A DNA stretch of 64,000 nucleotides from Caryophanales bacterium (GTDB taxonomy: Bacteria > Bacillota > Bacilli > Exiguobacteriales > Exiguobacteriaceae). Where the stretch lies: positions 1 through 64,000 of the forward strand of contig CABJAC010000002.1 in NCBI GenBank assembly GCA_902363455.1, written 5' to 3'. Shown piece by piece: positions 49,154 through 57,328 of this stretch; within the stretch, counting starts at the first letter, position 1, and every line of letters starts with the position of its first letter. The notes beneath the pieces are model-generated. The model did not search any database, had not been told where the DNA came from, and saw nothing but the letters and a program-made list of their open reading frames with translations. Position numbers and translations under genes: made by a program.

Positions 49154-50350
49154 TTAAGACGTTTGTTCGATTTTTTTGATCAGTCGGGATTGGCGGCGTT
49201 GCCAGATGACAGAACCAATCAAAGTCACAGCCAGGAACAAAAGTCCGAGCATGAACGGATAAAGAATGTTGACATCATATAACAGTCCGGCCAGTGTCGG
49301 ACCGAGGATGTTTCCGATGCTCATGTAGGCGTTGTTCATCCCCATCGCAAATCCTTGTTCGTTTCCGGCGAGTTTTGAAATCATCGTGTTCAAAACAGGA
49401 CGCAGAATCGACGTCGCAAGGAAGATGACGAGTGTGACGGCGAAGAAGCCGCCGTAACTTGCTGTCAGGAGTGACAACAAGAAGCCAAGCGTCGCGATCA
49501 ACAGGAAGATGTTCAACACTTTGCCTTCGCCGAGACTGCGGGACAGTTTATCGACGACGAAAATCTGGGCGATGACACTGATGATTCCGGTCGACGTCAC
49601 CATGATGGCGATGTCTTTTGGAGAGGCGCCGAATTGATTGTCGACGAACAGACCAAGAACGGACTCATATGCCATTAAACCAAAACTCATGACCAGTGTG
49701 ATGACGAGCGGGACGAAGTACGGTTTATGGAACGACGCGCCGAGCTTGCTCCACATCGACCCTTCGTCGGGCGCCATCGCCGTCGCGTCATGGACGTCAC
49801 TTTCTTGAAGAAGAATGACACTGAATAAGACGGCCAGAAGCGAGACGAGTGCCGAAACAAGTAATGGCAACTTCAGATCAAACTCGGCGAGGAAGCCGCC
49901 GATCCCGGGACCGATGACGATTCCGAGCGACATGGCAGCAGACACGTAACTGTTTCCTTTTGCCCGCTGATCCATCGTCGTGATATCCGCGACGTAAGCA
50001 AAAATCGCCGGAATCAACAGTGCTGCACCAACACCGCCAATCGCCCGTGAAATGTAGAGGATGGTGACGGAATTTGAAAAATAAAAGACGAACATCGATA
50101 AGGTCAGTCCGATCAAACCGTAAATGATCATTTTGCGGCGACCATACTGATCCGCCCATTTTCCCGCGACCGGTGACATGATGAGCTGTGCTCCGGCAAA
50201 AATCGCAATCATCAGACCGGCAGCAGTACCGCCTTGACCGATCGAGGCTAAGTAAGCGGGCAGAATCGGAATGATGATCCCGAAGCTCCCGACGGCGATG
50301 AACATGTTAATCATCAGGACCGTTAATTTTTTACGTTGATCCGCTTGCAA
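49154..50350 (-). CDS. Major facilitator superfamily multidrug-type transporter
   Basis: This 398-residue proton-coupled exporter has twelve helices of the Bmr/NorA (DHA1) type. Motif A is GKWADQYGRRKMIIYG, motif B is ISRAIGGVGAALLIP, and the antiporter motif C is LGIVIGPGIGGFLAE. The substrate is unknown. TTG 50350 was chosen because AAAGAAGGGG lies five bases upstream; an in-frame GTG at 50371 has no ribosome site. It is monocistronic with a clear promoter. Confidence 0.85.
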   Translation of the reverse strand: MQADQRKKLTVLMINMFIAVGSFGIIIPILPAYLASIGQGGTAAGLMIAIFAGAQLIMSPVAGKWADQYGRRKMIIYGLIGLTLSMFVFYFSNSVTILYISRAIGGVGAALLIPAIFAYVADITTMDQRAKGNSYVSAAMSLGIVIGPGIGGFLAEFDLKLPLLVSALVSLLAVLFSVILLQESDVHDATAMAPDEGSMWSKLGASFHKPYFVPLVITLVMSFGLMAYESVLGLFVDNQFGASPKDIAIMVTSTGIISVIAQIFVVDKLSRSLGEGKVLNIFLLIATLGFLLSLLTASYGGFFAVTLVIFLATSILRPVLNTMISKLAGNEQGFAMGMNNAYMSIGNILGPTLAGLLYDVNILYPFMLGLLFLAVTLIGSVIWQRRQSRLIKKIEQTS

Positions 50351-50405
50351 GGGGACCCCTTCTTTCTGCACGCTGGTGTAAGCGTTTATTTGATATACCT
50401 TTACT

Positions 50406-50435
50406 ATCTTAGTTTCAAGAGAAAGACCGTGTCAA
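50406..50435 (-). promoter_or_regulatory. SigA promoter of the MFS gene
   Basis: On the minus strand TTGACA (50435-50430), 18 bases and TAAGAT (50411-50406). Confidence 0.6.
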
Positions 50436-50481
50436 TTTTATCGATCGTTTCATTAAAAAAATATTCTTCCTGTACAAGATA

Positions 50482-50541
50482 ACAAAAAAGAGTCTACTTT
50501 TCGCCATTCCGTTTGGGGAGGGAATAGGAAAGCAGACTCTT
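50482..50541 (-). terminator. Terminator of the nitroreductase gene
   Basis: On the minus strand AAGAGTCTGCTTT pairs with AAAGTAGACTCTT around a nested hairpin and is followed by TTTTTTG. A second short hairpin GCGAGC / GCTCGC lies at about 50564-50584. Confidence 0.75.
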
Positions 50542-50599
50542 ATACGTCTATGGGGCTTGATTGGCGCGAGCAGGGGTAGCTCGCAAAATGCGCACCGGT

Positions 50600-51157
50600 T
50601 TAGAAGTGCGTTAACTTGTCACGTGCAGCCGTTCGTTTTTTCAGCGGGGGAATCAGTGCAGGCCATCCGAACTGAATGACTCCTGCGACACGTTCATTGT
50701 CGGAAGCACCGATCATAGCGGCGTAACCATCCGTAAACCAATGTTTTCCGCTTTTCCAACAACATCCTAAGCCGAGTTCTGTCGCAAGGAGTTGCATGTT
50801 TTGAATCATGGCGGCGGTCGCGAGCAAATCTTCCATCTGCTGGTCGTCTGTGCCGTTCACTTCATACAAGACAGTCAGATAGACCGGAACATCAGCAAAT
50901 TTTTGACGCATCATCTGTCGTTGTTCATCTGTTTTTTGATCCAGTTGTCCCCGTTCAGTCAGCAAAGTCATCAATTGGTCGACATACCGGACTTGGCTTT
51001 CTTCGTTTGCAAGGACAAATCGCCAAGGTTCACGCAGTTTATGTGTCGGAGCGTAAATGGCGGCTTCAAGAATTTCTTCGATCATCTCGTTTGGAACAGG
51101 CTGATCCGTATAGGCACGGACCGACCGGCGATCTAAAATCAGTTGTCGTGCGTTCAT
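50600..51157 (-). CDS. Nitroreductase-family flavoprotein, Fur-regulated
   Basis: This 185-residue FMN-dependent oxidoreductase shows the family start LILDRRSVRAYTDQPVP (FMN phosphate contacts), AAIYAPTHKLREPWRFV and GLGCCWKSGKHWF near residue 140. It probably reduces nitro compounds, quinones or ferric complexes using NAD(P)H. ATG 51157 is nine bases after AGGAG; ATG 51166 touches that site and was rejected. A near-consensus Fur box covers its promoter, so an iron-related function such as ferric-siderophore or flavin reduction is possible. Confidence 0.87.
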   Translation of the reverse strand: MNARQLILDRRSVRAYTDQPVPNEMIEEILEAAIYAPTHKLREPWRFVLANEESQVRYVDQLMTLLTERGQLDQKTDEQRQMMRQKFADVPVYLTVLYEVNGTDDQQMEDLLATAAMIQNMQLLATELGLGCCWKSGKHWFTDGYAAMIGASDNERVAGVIQFGWPALIPPLKKRTAARDKLTHF

Positions 51158-51188
51158 CGTGATCATCTCCTGACGTAAGTACTCTTAG

Positions 51189-51218
51189 AATATAATTGAT
51201 AACGATTATCATTGTCAA
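51189..51218 (-). promoter_or_regulatory. Promoter with Fur box
   Basis: GATAACGATTATCATTGTC (51198-51216) matches the 19-base Fur consensus at 17 positions. On the minus strand it overlaps TTGACA (51218-51213) and fills the spacer before TTATAT/TATATT (51195-51189). Confidence 0.82.
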
Positions 51219-51245
51219 TGGGTAATTAAAAAACGCCGATTGGAT

Positions 51246-51782
51246 TCAGCGTTTTTCAGGGGTGGACGATAACTTTTTCTTCAGTTGGTGAATCCGGAGC
51301 AAGGCAAACAAATAATGGGCAAAATAAAGTGTAAATCCGAAGAACAAAGCCATAACTGCGCTGATTTGAACACCGGGAACGACCGTCAAATTGACATATA
51401 AGAGCAGAGCCATCGAACAAGAATAGAGCGCCGCCTCAAGTAACTGGGGCATCATTCGATTTTTTTTCAAGAAAAAGGAACGAACGACGGGTAAGATGAC
51501 CAGACTGACGAGCCGGTCGAGCAATCCGATTACAAGAATACTGATAATGATGGACAAGGGACCTTCAAAATACAACAAGGTAGGGAATAGAACATACGAA
51601 ACGAGCAGCAGTGGTCCAATCAGCAGGAAAATAGACACCGAAGCCCGGAAAAAGATAAACAGACTGTTGATACTGGTTAAAAAGGCTTGAGCGACTTTTT
51701 GTGACCAAGATGAGGGGCGTCCAATTTGCCAAGCAAAACAACAGGCAAAGATGAAGGCGTAAAACTGTAGAAAGGCAACCAT
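51246..51782 (-). CDS. Membrane protein of unknown function
   Basis: This 178-residue protein has five predicted helices (for example ASVSIFLLIGPLLLVSYVLF and ALYSCSMALLLYVNLTVV) and a basic C terminus (LKKKLSSTPEKR). I recognise no family. ATG 51782 follows AAAAGGAG with seven bases. It is monocistronic, between the nitroreductase and the efflux operon. Confidence 0.72.
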   Translation of the reverse strand: MVAFLQFYAFIFACCFAWQIGRPSSWSQKVAQAFLTSINSLFIFFRASVSIFLLIGPLLLVSYVLFPTLLYFEGPLSIIISILVIGLLDRLVSLVILPVVRSFFLKKNRMMPQLLEAALYSCSMALLLYVNLTVVPGVQISAVMALFFGFTLYFAHYLFALLRIHQLKKKLSSTPEKR

Positions 51783-51860
51783 AAAGCATCTCCTTTTGAA
51801 TATGAAACTCAATGAACCTAGTGTAGCGATTTTATGAAAGAAGTGCAAAGCCGAATGACT

Positions 51861-51896
51861 AAAACCCCGCCGACGATGTGTCGTCAACGGGGTTTT
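51861..51896 (-). terminator. Terminator of the efflux operon
   Basis: Stem AAAACCCCG / CGGGGTTTT with an inner CGACGA / TCGTCAA hairpin lies right after the stop of the EmrB-like gene. Confidence 0.85.
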
Positions 51897-51905
51897 AGGA
51901 AAGTC

Positions 51906-53588
51906 TTAATCCAGATTCGGTTCTTTTTTCCCGTGCAGGAAAAGTGACAAGAGTAGGGCGAGTGCAGATAAGACGGTCGCGACCCAAAAGGCATCTGTAA
52001 TCCCGGTGATGGTCGCTTGTTTCGTCAATTGAGTCATCCAGCTGACAGAAGCAGCTTGTGGATTGCCTAATTGCTGACCGAGTTCATTCAAATGTTGTGA
52101 AAGCGTCGGATCGAGTGTCGTGAACTGATTCGCATCATCGGCGAGATGAGCCGTCGTTTGACGTGTCATGACAGTGACGAGAATGGCTGTTCCGATCGAA
52201 CCCGCAACTTGACGCAAGGTATTTTGTGTCGCATTTCCGTGTGGAATCATCTTCATCGGCAATGCGTTCATACCGGCTGTCATAATCGGCATCATGATGA
52301 ACGCCATACCAAATGACCGGAGCATATAAATACCCATGATGGAGTTATACGACGTATCCATATCCAGTTGAGTCAATTCCCACGTTCCGTATGTCATTAA
52401 CGTTAATCCGAAAATGGCGAGTGGTCGAATACCGAATCGGTCAAACAATCGACCGGCAATCGGTCCTGTAATGCCCATGATGAGTGATCCTGGCAACAAC
52501 AAGAGACCGGAATCAATCGGAGAGAACCCGCGAATGCTTTGCAGATAAATCGGGAGCAGGAGCATTCCGCCGAACAGAGCCATCGTAACAATGACGTTGA
52601 TAAACAGAGTAAATGAAAATTCAGGAACTTTCAGAACACGAATGTTCAGCATCGGATCGTCCATTGACAGTTCGCGAAGTGCAAATGCCGCAATGCCTAA
52701 AATTCCGATCAAAATGGTACTGATGACAAGCGGACTGTCCCAGCCGTCGTTGCCGGCTTCACTGAATCCGTACAGCAGACTTCCGAAACCGATCGTACTG
52801 AAGACGACGCCGAGCGCATCGAATTTAGGCTTCGACAACGGTTGGACCAGTTTGAACCAGGCAAGACCAAGTAAAAGTGTTAATAATCCGAAGAAAGCCA
52901 TGGCGTAAAACATGACATGCCAATCATAATTTTGAATGACGTATCCTGTAATCGTCGGACCGACTGCCGGAGCAAGAATCATTGCGATTCCGAGCATCCC
53001 CATCGCAGCTCCGCGTTTGTGAGGCGGAAACAGCGTCATGAAGACGTTTGATCCGAGCGGCATCAAAATACCGGCACCTGCAGCTTGGACGACTCGGCCG
53101 ATCATCATGACCGGGAAGTTCGTGGCCATCGAACAAATGACGGAGCCGAAAAAGAACAAGCTCATCGAGACGAGGAACAGCTGACGGAACGTATAACTCC
53201 GCATTAAAAAGGCGCTGATCGGAATCAAGATTCCGTTGACCAGCATAAAGCCGGTCGTCAACCATTGTGCCGTCGATGTCGAAACATTAAAATCGTTAAT
53301 TAAGACCGGTAAAGCGACGTTAATCAACGTTTGATTTAAAATAGCAATGAACATCCCGATCAAGAGAACGGTCAAGACTTTTGGAATGCTGATATGTGCT
53401 GTTACGAGCGGTGCGCGTTCTTGGACCGGTGGGCCCGCCGCCAAAACCGGTTCCGTGTCGTCAACCATGACGGCACCGGATGCATCTGGTGCAAGCGGTA
53501 CCGGACGCGAACGGCGGACGATCAGATTGACACCGATGATTGTGACAACCATGAACGCGATATATCCGAACAGAAAGGTCGTAGACAT
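51906..53588 (-). CDS. EmrB/QacA-type MFS drug exporter (DHA2 family)
   Basis: This 560-residue exporter has fourteen helices. Motifs are TSTAQWLTTGFMLVNGILIPI near the first helices, MIGRVVQAAGAGILMP and APAVGPTITGYVI (motif C). It works with the adaptor encoded 13 bases upstream (EmrA-like). The ribosome site GGGAGG overlaps the end of that gene. The substrate is unknown. It is probably repressed by the divergent TetR protein. Confidence 0.88.
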   Translation of the reverse strand: MSTTFLFGYIAFMVVTIIGVNLIVRRSRPVPLAPDASGAVMVDDTEPVLAAGPPVQERAPLVTAHISIPKVLTVLLIGMFIAILNQTLINVALPVLINDFNVSTSTAQWLTTGFMLVNGILIPISAFLMRSYTFRQLFLVSMSLFFFGSVICSMATNFPVMMIGRVVQAAGAGILMPLGSNVFMTLFPPHKRGAAMGMLGIAMILAPAVGPTITGYVIQNYDWHVMFYAMAFFGLLTLLLGLAWFKLVQPLSKPKFDALGVVFSTIGFGSLLYGFSEAGNDGWDSPLVISTILIGILGIAAFALRELSMDDPMLNIRVLKVPEFSFTLFINVIVTMALFGGMLLLPIYLQSIRGFSPIDSGLLLLPGSLIMGITGPIAGRLFDRFGIRPLAIFGLTLMTYGTWELTQLDMDTSYNSIMGIYMLRSFGMAFIMMPIMTAGMNALPMKMIPHGNATQNTLRQVAGSIGTAILVTVMTRQTTAHLADDANQFTTLDPTLSQHLNELGQQLGNPQAASVSWMTQLTKQATITGITDAFWVATVLSALALLLSLFLHGKKEPNLD

Positions 53589-53601
53589 AGATGTCCCTCC
53601 C

Positions 53602-54258
53602 TTAATCCTTATGAATGCGGACGGTCACATTCATACCAGGTCGAATGTCGAGTGATTTTTCTTGGGACAGAGAAACTTTGACAGGGATGACTTGAGCGAC
53701 TTTCGTGTAGTTGGCATTCCCGTTTGAAGACGGCATCATCGAAAAAGTTCCAGCCGTCGTCATTCCGATTTGCTGAACTTCGCCGGATAATGTCGTATCC
53801 GGATAGCTGTCGACATAAACATCGACAGTTTGTCCGACTTTGACTTCGTCAATGTCTGTTTCTTCAATGTTGGCAGTCACCCACAGCTCATTTAAATTAA
53901 ATCCGTAAGCAAGCGGCGTACCTGCACCAACAACACCGTTCTCTGTCGCCATCGACTGAACGACTGTCGCTTTTGCTGGCATCGAAATCGCTGTGCTGAC
54001 CGGTTTTTGACCGGCTTGTGCCATCATGACATGACCGAGTGTCGCATCACTGTCGAGTGTTTGACCGGTCTTAGCTGTCCAGTCCGTCAATTTACCGGCA
54101 CCCGGACTTGCGACCGTAATCATTTTACCGTCGATTTTGGCATTTTCTGTTTTGACGTAGCTTGTCGCTTGGTCGTAATAATAATAGCCGACTGCGCCTC
54201 CACCGATTAAGACAACCAGCGTCAAAATGTTAATCAATACTATTTTCTTCATGTTCAT
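53602..54258 (-). CDS. HlyD/EmrA-family efflux adaptor protein
   Basis: This 218-residue membrane-fusion adaptor has one N-terminal helix (VLINILTLVVLIGGGAVGYYYY) and an outer lipoyl/barrel part with SPGAGKLTDWTAKTGQTLD. It ends KSLDIRPGMNVTVRIHKD. It is short because the coiled-coil hairpin of Gram-negative EmrA is missing, as usual in Firmicutes. It is first gene of the efflux operon. The leader holds a terminator-like hairpin. Confidence 0.87.
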   Translation of the reverse strand: MNMKKIVLINILTLVVLIGGGAVGYYYYDQATSYVKTENAKIDGKMITVASPGAGKLTDWTAKTGQTLDSDATLGHVMMAQAGQKPVSTAISMPAKATVVQSMATENGVVGAGTPLAYGFNLNELWVTANIEETDIDEVKVGQTVDVYVDSYPDTTLSGEVQQIGMTTAGTFSMMPSSNGNANYTKVAQVIPVKVSLSQEKSLDIRPGMNVTVRIHKD

Positions 54259-54303
54259 AATGTAACTTGCATCCTTTCTTTCTATAAGCTTGGCATAAAA
54301 AAG

Positions 54304-54321
54304 ACTCCTCTGGAGAGGAGT
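54304..54321 (-). terminator. Terminator-like hairpin at the start of the efflux transcript (possible attenuator)
   Basis: On the minus strand ACTCCTCT-CC-AGAGGAGT is a perfect eight-pair stem followed by CTTTTTT. It lies about 8 bases after the predicted start and ~46 bases before the first gene. No gene upstream on this strand needs a terminator. Confidence 0.6.
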
Positions 54322-54363
54322 AATTAATATAGTTAATTATATGGACGATGAATCAACAAACAA
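54321..54363 (-). promoter_or_regulatory. Efflux operon promoter and palindromic operator
   Basis: On the minus strand TTGTTT (54363-54358), 16 bases and TATAAT (54341-54336). The palindrome TAATTAA-TATAG-TTAATTA (54321-54339) covers the -10 and start and is a good TetR operator candidate. Confidence 0.65.
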
Positions 54364-54384
54364 CCGACAATTTCCGACAAAGTG

Positions 54385-54413
54385 TTGGAAAAGTCGATGA
54401 GAGCGGATACACT
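54385..54413 (+). promoter_or_regulatory. SigA promoter of the TetR gene
   Basis: TTGGAA (54385-54390), 17 bases and TACACT (54408-54413) lie 23 bases before the ATG. Confidence 0.6.
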
Positions 54414-54436
54414 ATGAAAAAAAGGGAGAATCAACC

Positions 54437-55054
54437 ATGAATCCAGAACGAGACCCAAGACCAAAACGGTCACGTGACCGTATCACCAAAGAATTGTTTC
54501 GTTTACTTGATCATTATCCTTTTTCAGCGATTACGGTCAAAATGTTGACAGAAGGGGCAGCGGTCAATCGTTCGACCTTTTATGCCCACTTTACGGATAA
54601 GTACGACTTGATGGACAAAATCGTCGATGATCATATGGAAAAGTTGACGGAAGCGATCCGGATTCAAGGAATGGTCTCGCCGGATTATCCTTCCGTTGAA
54701 AAGGTCAGCCGTTATTTTGAACGACTGTTTGTCCACATTGAACAAAATGAACATTTTTATCGGACGATGTTTTTACAAGGTCCCATTAAAACGTTTATTT
54801 CTCGCTTTTTAGACACGTTAAAAGAAAACTACCAACGGGTATTCGAAGCGCAACCGGCGAATGAGGCACGGGTAGTCGATCAAGACTTATTATTGAACTA
54901 TGTGATCGGCGGACAATTGGGATTGTTGATTTCCTGGCTGCGGAACAATCGTCCGTACTCAGCCGCTTATATGGGCGATCAATTGAGCCGGATGATTGTT
55001 TTCGGAACTGTCGAAAGCATCGGTTTTCCGAATCGGCCGCAAGATTTCGGCTGA
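54437..55054 (+). CDS. TetR-family regulator of the efflux operon
   Basis: This 205-residue regulator has a helix-turn-helix near residues 32-52 (ITVKMLTEGAAVNRSTFYAHF), then a C-terminal ligand domain of the TetR_C branch found beside drug pumps. AAAGGGAG precedes the ATG. It is divergent from the EmrAB-like operon with a 178-base gap holding both promoters and a palindrome, so it is probably the local repressor. Confidence 0.87.
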   Translation: MNPERDPRPKRSRDRITKELFRLLDHYPFSAITVKMLTEGAAVNRSTFYAHFTDKYDLMDKIVDDHMEKLTEAIRIQGMVSPDYPSVEKVSRYFERLFVHIEQNEHFYRTMFLQGPIKTFISRFLDTLKENYQRVFEAQPANEARVVDQDLLLNYVIGGQLGLLISWLRNNRPYSAAYMGDQLSRMIVFGTVESIGFPNRPQDFG

Positions 55055-55092
55055 AAAAACCGCCCGATCCTTATAAAAAGGATGGACGGTGG
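55055..55092 (-). terminator. Terminator of the diguanylate cyclase gene
   Basis: On the minus strand the imperfect stem ACCGTCCATCC / GGATCGGGCGGT is followed by TTTTTTC. It partly serves the end of the convergent TetR gene. Confidence 0.75.
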
Positions 55093-55094
55093 AA

Positions 55095-56195
55095 TCAGGC
55101 TTGTTCGAGTTCGAGTGTTTTCGTATAGACAGTACTCCGATTCCGTCCTGATTTTTTGGAATAGTACAGTGCCTTATCGGCTTGCTGCAAAGCCTCTAGA
55201 GAAGTATAAGAATCGCTGGAATGGGCAATTCCGAGCGAAATCGTGATTTGCAGTTCAGGAACACTTGTGGTCGGGAACAGATTCCGGGCCACCGTCATTC
55301 GAGCAAGTTCCGCTATTTTTTTCGTTTCTTCAGCTGAGGTATCCGGTAAGATGATTAAAAATTCTTCGCCGCCATATCTGCCGACTAAATCATCCGGTCG
55401 GACAAGCGAGGCAAGAGTCGTACCGAGCTGTCGTAAGACGTCATCCCCGGCATCATGACCGTATGTATCATTTACGTGTTTGAAGAAGTCGATGTCAATC
55501 AAGATCAGTGAATAACCATCTTCAGCAGAACCGACAAGAGACAAGGAATCATCAAGACGACGGCGGTTGGCAAGACCAGTCAGTGCATCCGTCATCGCCA
55601 ATTTTTGCTGGTATTGGATATTTTCGAAATGACGTCGAAGTTCCGCCAACAGCTGATAGGTCACATAACCTGCCAACAGATTAAAAAAGATATACGCGAC
55701 CGATATTTTAAAGAACGTCGACCAACTATTCGTTAAAAGATAAATGGCCGGCAGAGAGTAAAAGATACCAATACCGATCATTAACTCGAAGTTCCAAAAC
55801 GTCATGCGGACGTAACGCCGGACGATGCCGATCGTTCCGATAAACAATCCGATGACGACCGTCGAGACGATGACTCCTTCCAACTGATCGGCAGGCGTTA
55901 ACAAAAAGCGGGTTCCGATGATCATCAGACCGGTGATGATAGCACTCGGCAATCCACCGAACATCATGGCGATAGCAACCGGAATAATCCGTAAGTCGAT
56001 GCGGGCGACATCGATTTGAATGCTGTTGAACATGAGAAGGACTGAAATGAGTCCGGCTATGCCACCTAAAATCAAGCGAGTCTTCAAATGTGTTTTAGGG
56101 GTGATCCTTGGCTGATTCCGAAAAGGTAGGAATAAGAGAGTGATCGTTGTAAACAATAGACAAAAGTTAATGATGAAATTATTCATGATGGACAA
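55095..56195 (-). CDS. Membrane diguanylate cyclase (5TM-GGDEF)
   Basis: It makes cyclic di-GMP from two GTP. The 366 residues start with five to six helices of the 5TM-5TMR/LytS-YhcK type (RIIPVAIAMMFGGLPSAIIT), then a GGDEF domain. The active site GRYGGEEF is intact, and DALTGLANRRRLD opens the domain. It resembles DgcK (YhcK) of Bacillus. TTG 56195 is five bases after GGGAGG; ATG 56186 is in frame but 14 bases away. No inhibitory RxxD site is evident five residues before GGEEF (VRPDD lies upstream). Confidence 0.86.
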   Translation of the reverse strand: MSIMNNFIINFCLLFTTITLLFLPFRNQPRITPKTHLKTRLILGGIAGLISVLLMFNSIQIDVARIDLRIIPVAIAMMFGGLPSAIITGLMIIGTRFLLTPADQLEGVIVSTVVIGLFIGTIGIVRRYVRMTFWNFELMIGIGIFYSLPAIYLLTNSWSTFFKISVAYIFFNLLAGYVTYQLLAELRRHFENIQYQQKLAMTDALTGLANRRRLDDSLSLVGSAEDGYSLILIDIDFFKHVNDTYGHDAGDDVLRQLGTTLASLVRPDDLVGRYGGEEFLIILPDTSAEETKKIAELARMTVARNLFPTTSVPELQITISLGIAHSSDSYTSLEALQQADKALYYSKKSGRNRSTVYTKTLELEQA

Positions 56196-56392
56196 CAAAT
56201 CCTCCCAGCTCCTCTTAGCAACGTTTCTAATATACGCTATGTAATCATATGCACTATGTAATCTACTCCTCTTAATAACGGCAAGAAATGGAAAAATGTT
56301 TAGCCTGTCGAAAAAGCAATAAAAAAAGGCAAAATTCACAGTCAAGTGAACTTTGCCAAAAAATAAATCCATTATTTTTTAAAAAGCTTTTT

Positions 56393-56842
56393 TTAGGAAG
56401 AAACTGTCTCTTCATCCATGGTTAAAAGAATCTTATCGAACACATGAACCATGAGGTTCAGCTCTTCTTCCGTCAATGTACCGAATCGTTCTTGCAGATA
56501 CTTCCGGCGAACGATTTCGAGTTCGCGGAAAGCGGTTTCGCCTTGATCCGTCAACGCTAAAACAATCGATCGTCGATCGTCTGTTGAACGGGTCCGGGTA
56601 ACGAATCCTGCTTTGTATAAGCGATCGGTCAAAGCCGTCACCTGACTTGTCGCAAGCTCAAACTGTTCTGCGAGTAGAGTCGGACGCTGGGGGCCATTTT
56701 CGGACAGACTGCGTAAAATGAAAAACTCACTTCTTGTCGCGGTTCCTTCAAATAATCGGTTCAGTTCACGACGCAATGTCCGGAGAATGACACGCATTTG
56801 TTCCTCTAATCGGTAGGTCAGTTGATCACGTTCTTGTGGCAT
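56393..56842 (-). CDS. MarR-family transcriptional regulator
   Basis: This 149-residue winged-helix dimer shows RSEFFILRSLSENGPQRPTLLAEQFELATSQVTALTDRLYKAGFV and the wing TRSTDDRRSIVLALTDQG, the MarR signature. AAAGGA lies ten bases before the ATG. A perfect palindrome 37 bases upstream suggests autoregulation. Its other targets are not obvious, since lysP next door has its own riboswitch and no pump or enzyme gene is in the same unit. Confidence 0.9.
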   Translation of the reverse strand: MPQERDQLTYRLEEQMRVILRTLRRELNRLFEGTATRSEFFILRSLSENGPQRPTLLAEQFELATSQVTALTDRLYKAGFVTRTRSTDDRRSIVLALTDQGETAFRELEIVRRKYLQERFGTLTEEELNLMVHVFDKILLTMDEETVSS

Positions 56843-56878
56843 TCAAGCAACATCCTTTCTTTCAGTTAACTTCTATTG

Positions 56879-56892
56879 TTTAGTGTACTAAA
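56879..56892 (-). promoter_or_regulatory. Predicted MarR operator
   Basis: TTTAGT-GT-ACTAAA is an inverted repeat with six-base perfect arms, 37 bases before the MarR start. On the minus strand it contains TACACT, a possible -10. Confidence 0.55.
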
Positions 56893-56937
56893 AAATACGG
56901 AATTTTACTATGTATAGGGGCTATTTCAAAAAAAGAA

Positions 56938-56967
56938 TTGACAATTTAAAGACGTTTTGTGTAACAT
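56938..56967 (+). promoter_or_regulatory. SigA promoter of lysP
   Basis: TTGACA (56938-56943), 18 bases and TAACAT (56962-56967). The transcript would start near 56974, 45 bases before the riboswitch. Confidence 0.65.
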
Positions 56968-57018
56968 GACGAGGTAATCAAGAAATTATAATCAATTTAA
57001 TTAGTTCTCACTCAACCA

Positions 57019-57276
57019 GTGGGATGGAGGTTGCAGTTCTTATGAGTACAGTCACGGATGTCGTCAAGCGGCAGATGAGGTGATTGAAAAGGAAGAATTG
57101 CCGAAATCAGTCATCGCTTTGAAGATGATCGATTGGGATTAGATCGAACAGGTCTAATACTGTCACAAGTCGGGTATGACTTGTGGGGAGCTATCTTTCA
57201 CGACGGTAGAATGGGGCGCATCCTTTTTACTATGTTGCGTTCTCATCTTCCTTCTGGAAGGTGAGGGCGCTTTTTG
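57019..57276 (+). ncRNA. Lysine riboswitch (L box) with terminator
   Basis: The aptamer (57019-57201) has the L-box core: ATGGAGGTTGCAG with ATGAGTA at the 5' side, GAAAAGGAAGAATTGCCGAA in the middle, then CTGTCACAAG pairing with CTTGTGGGGAGCTATC at the 3' side. P1 pairs 57019-57027 with 57191-57201. It is followed by a 15-pair terminator (57237-57251 with 57256-57270) and a T run. Lysine binding should favour the terminator and switch off the permease. Boundaries come from comparison with the remembered Bacillus lysC riboswitch. Confidence 0.85.
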
Positions 57277-57328
57277 TTTTTTCAAAAAGTGTCCTCTCAA
57301 AAAATTTAAGAAGAGAGAAGCGAATGAG

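Noticed and set aside
57019..57236. T-box leader for lysP
   Set aside because: No T-box sequence (AGGGTGGNACCGCG) is present, and the L-box segments explain the conserved pieces.
57176..57328. N-terminal extension of lysP
   Set aside because: The extension is riboswitch and terminator sequence, and the family starts near ATG 57329.
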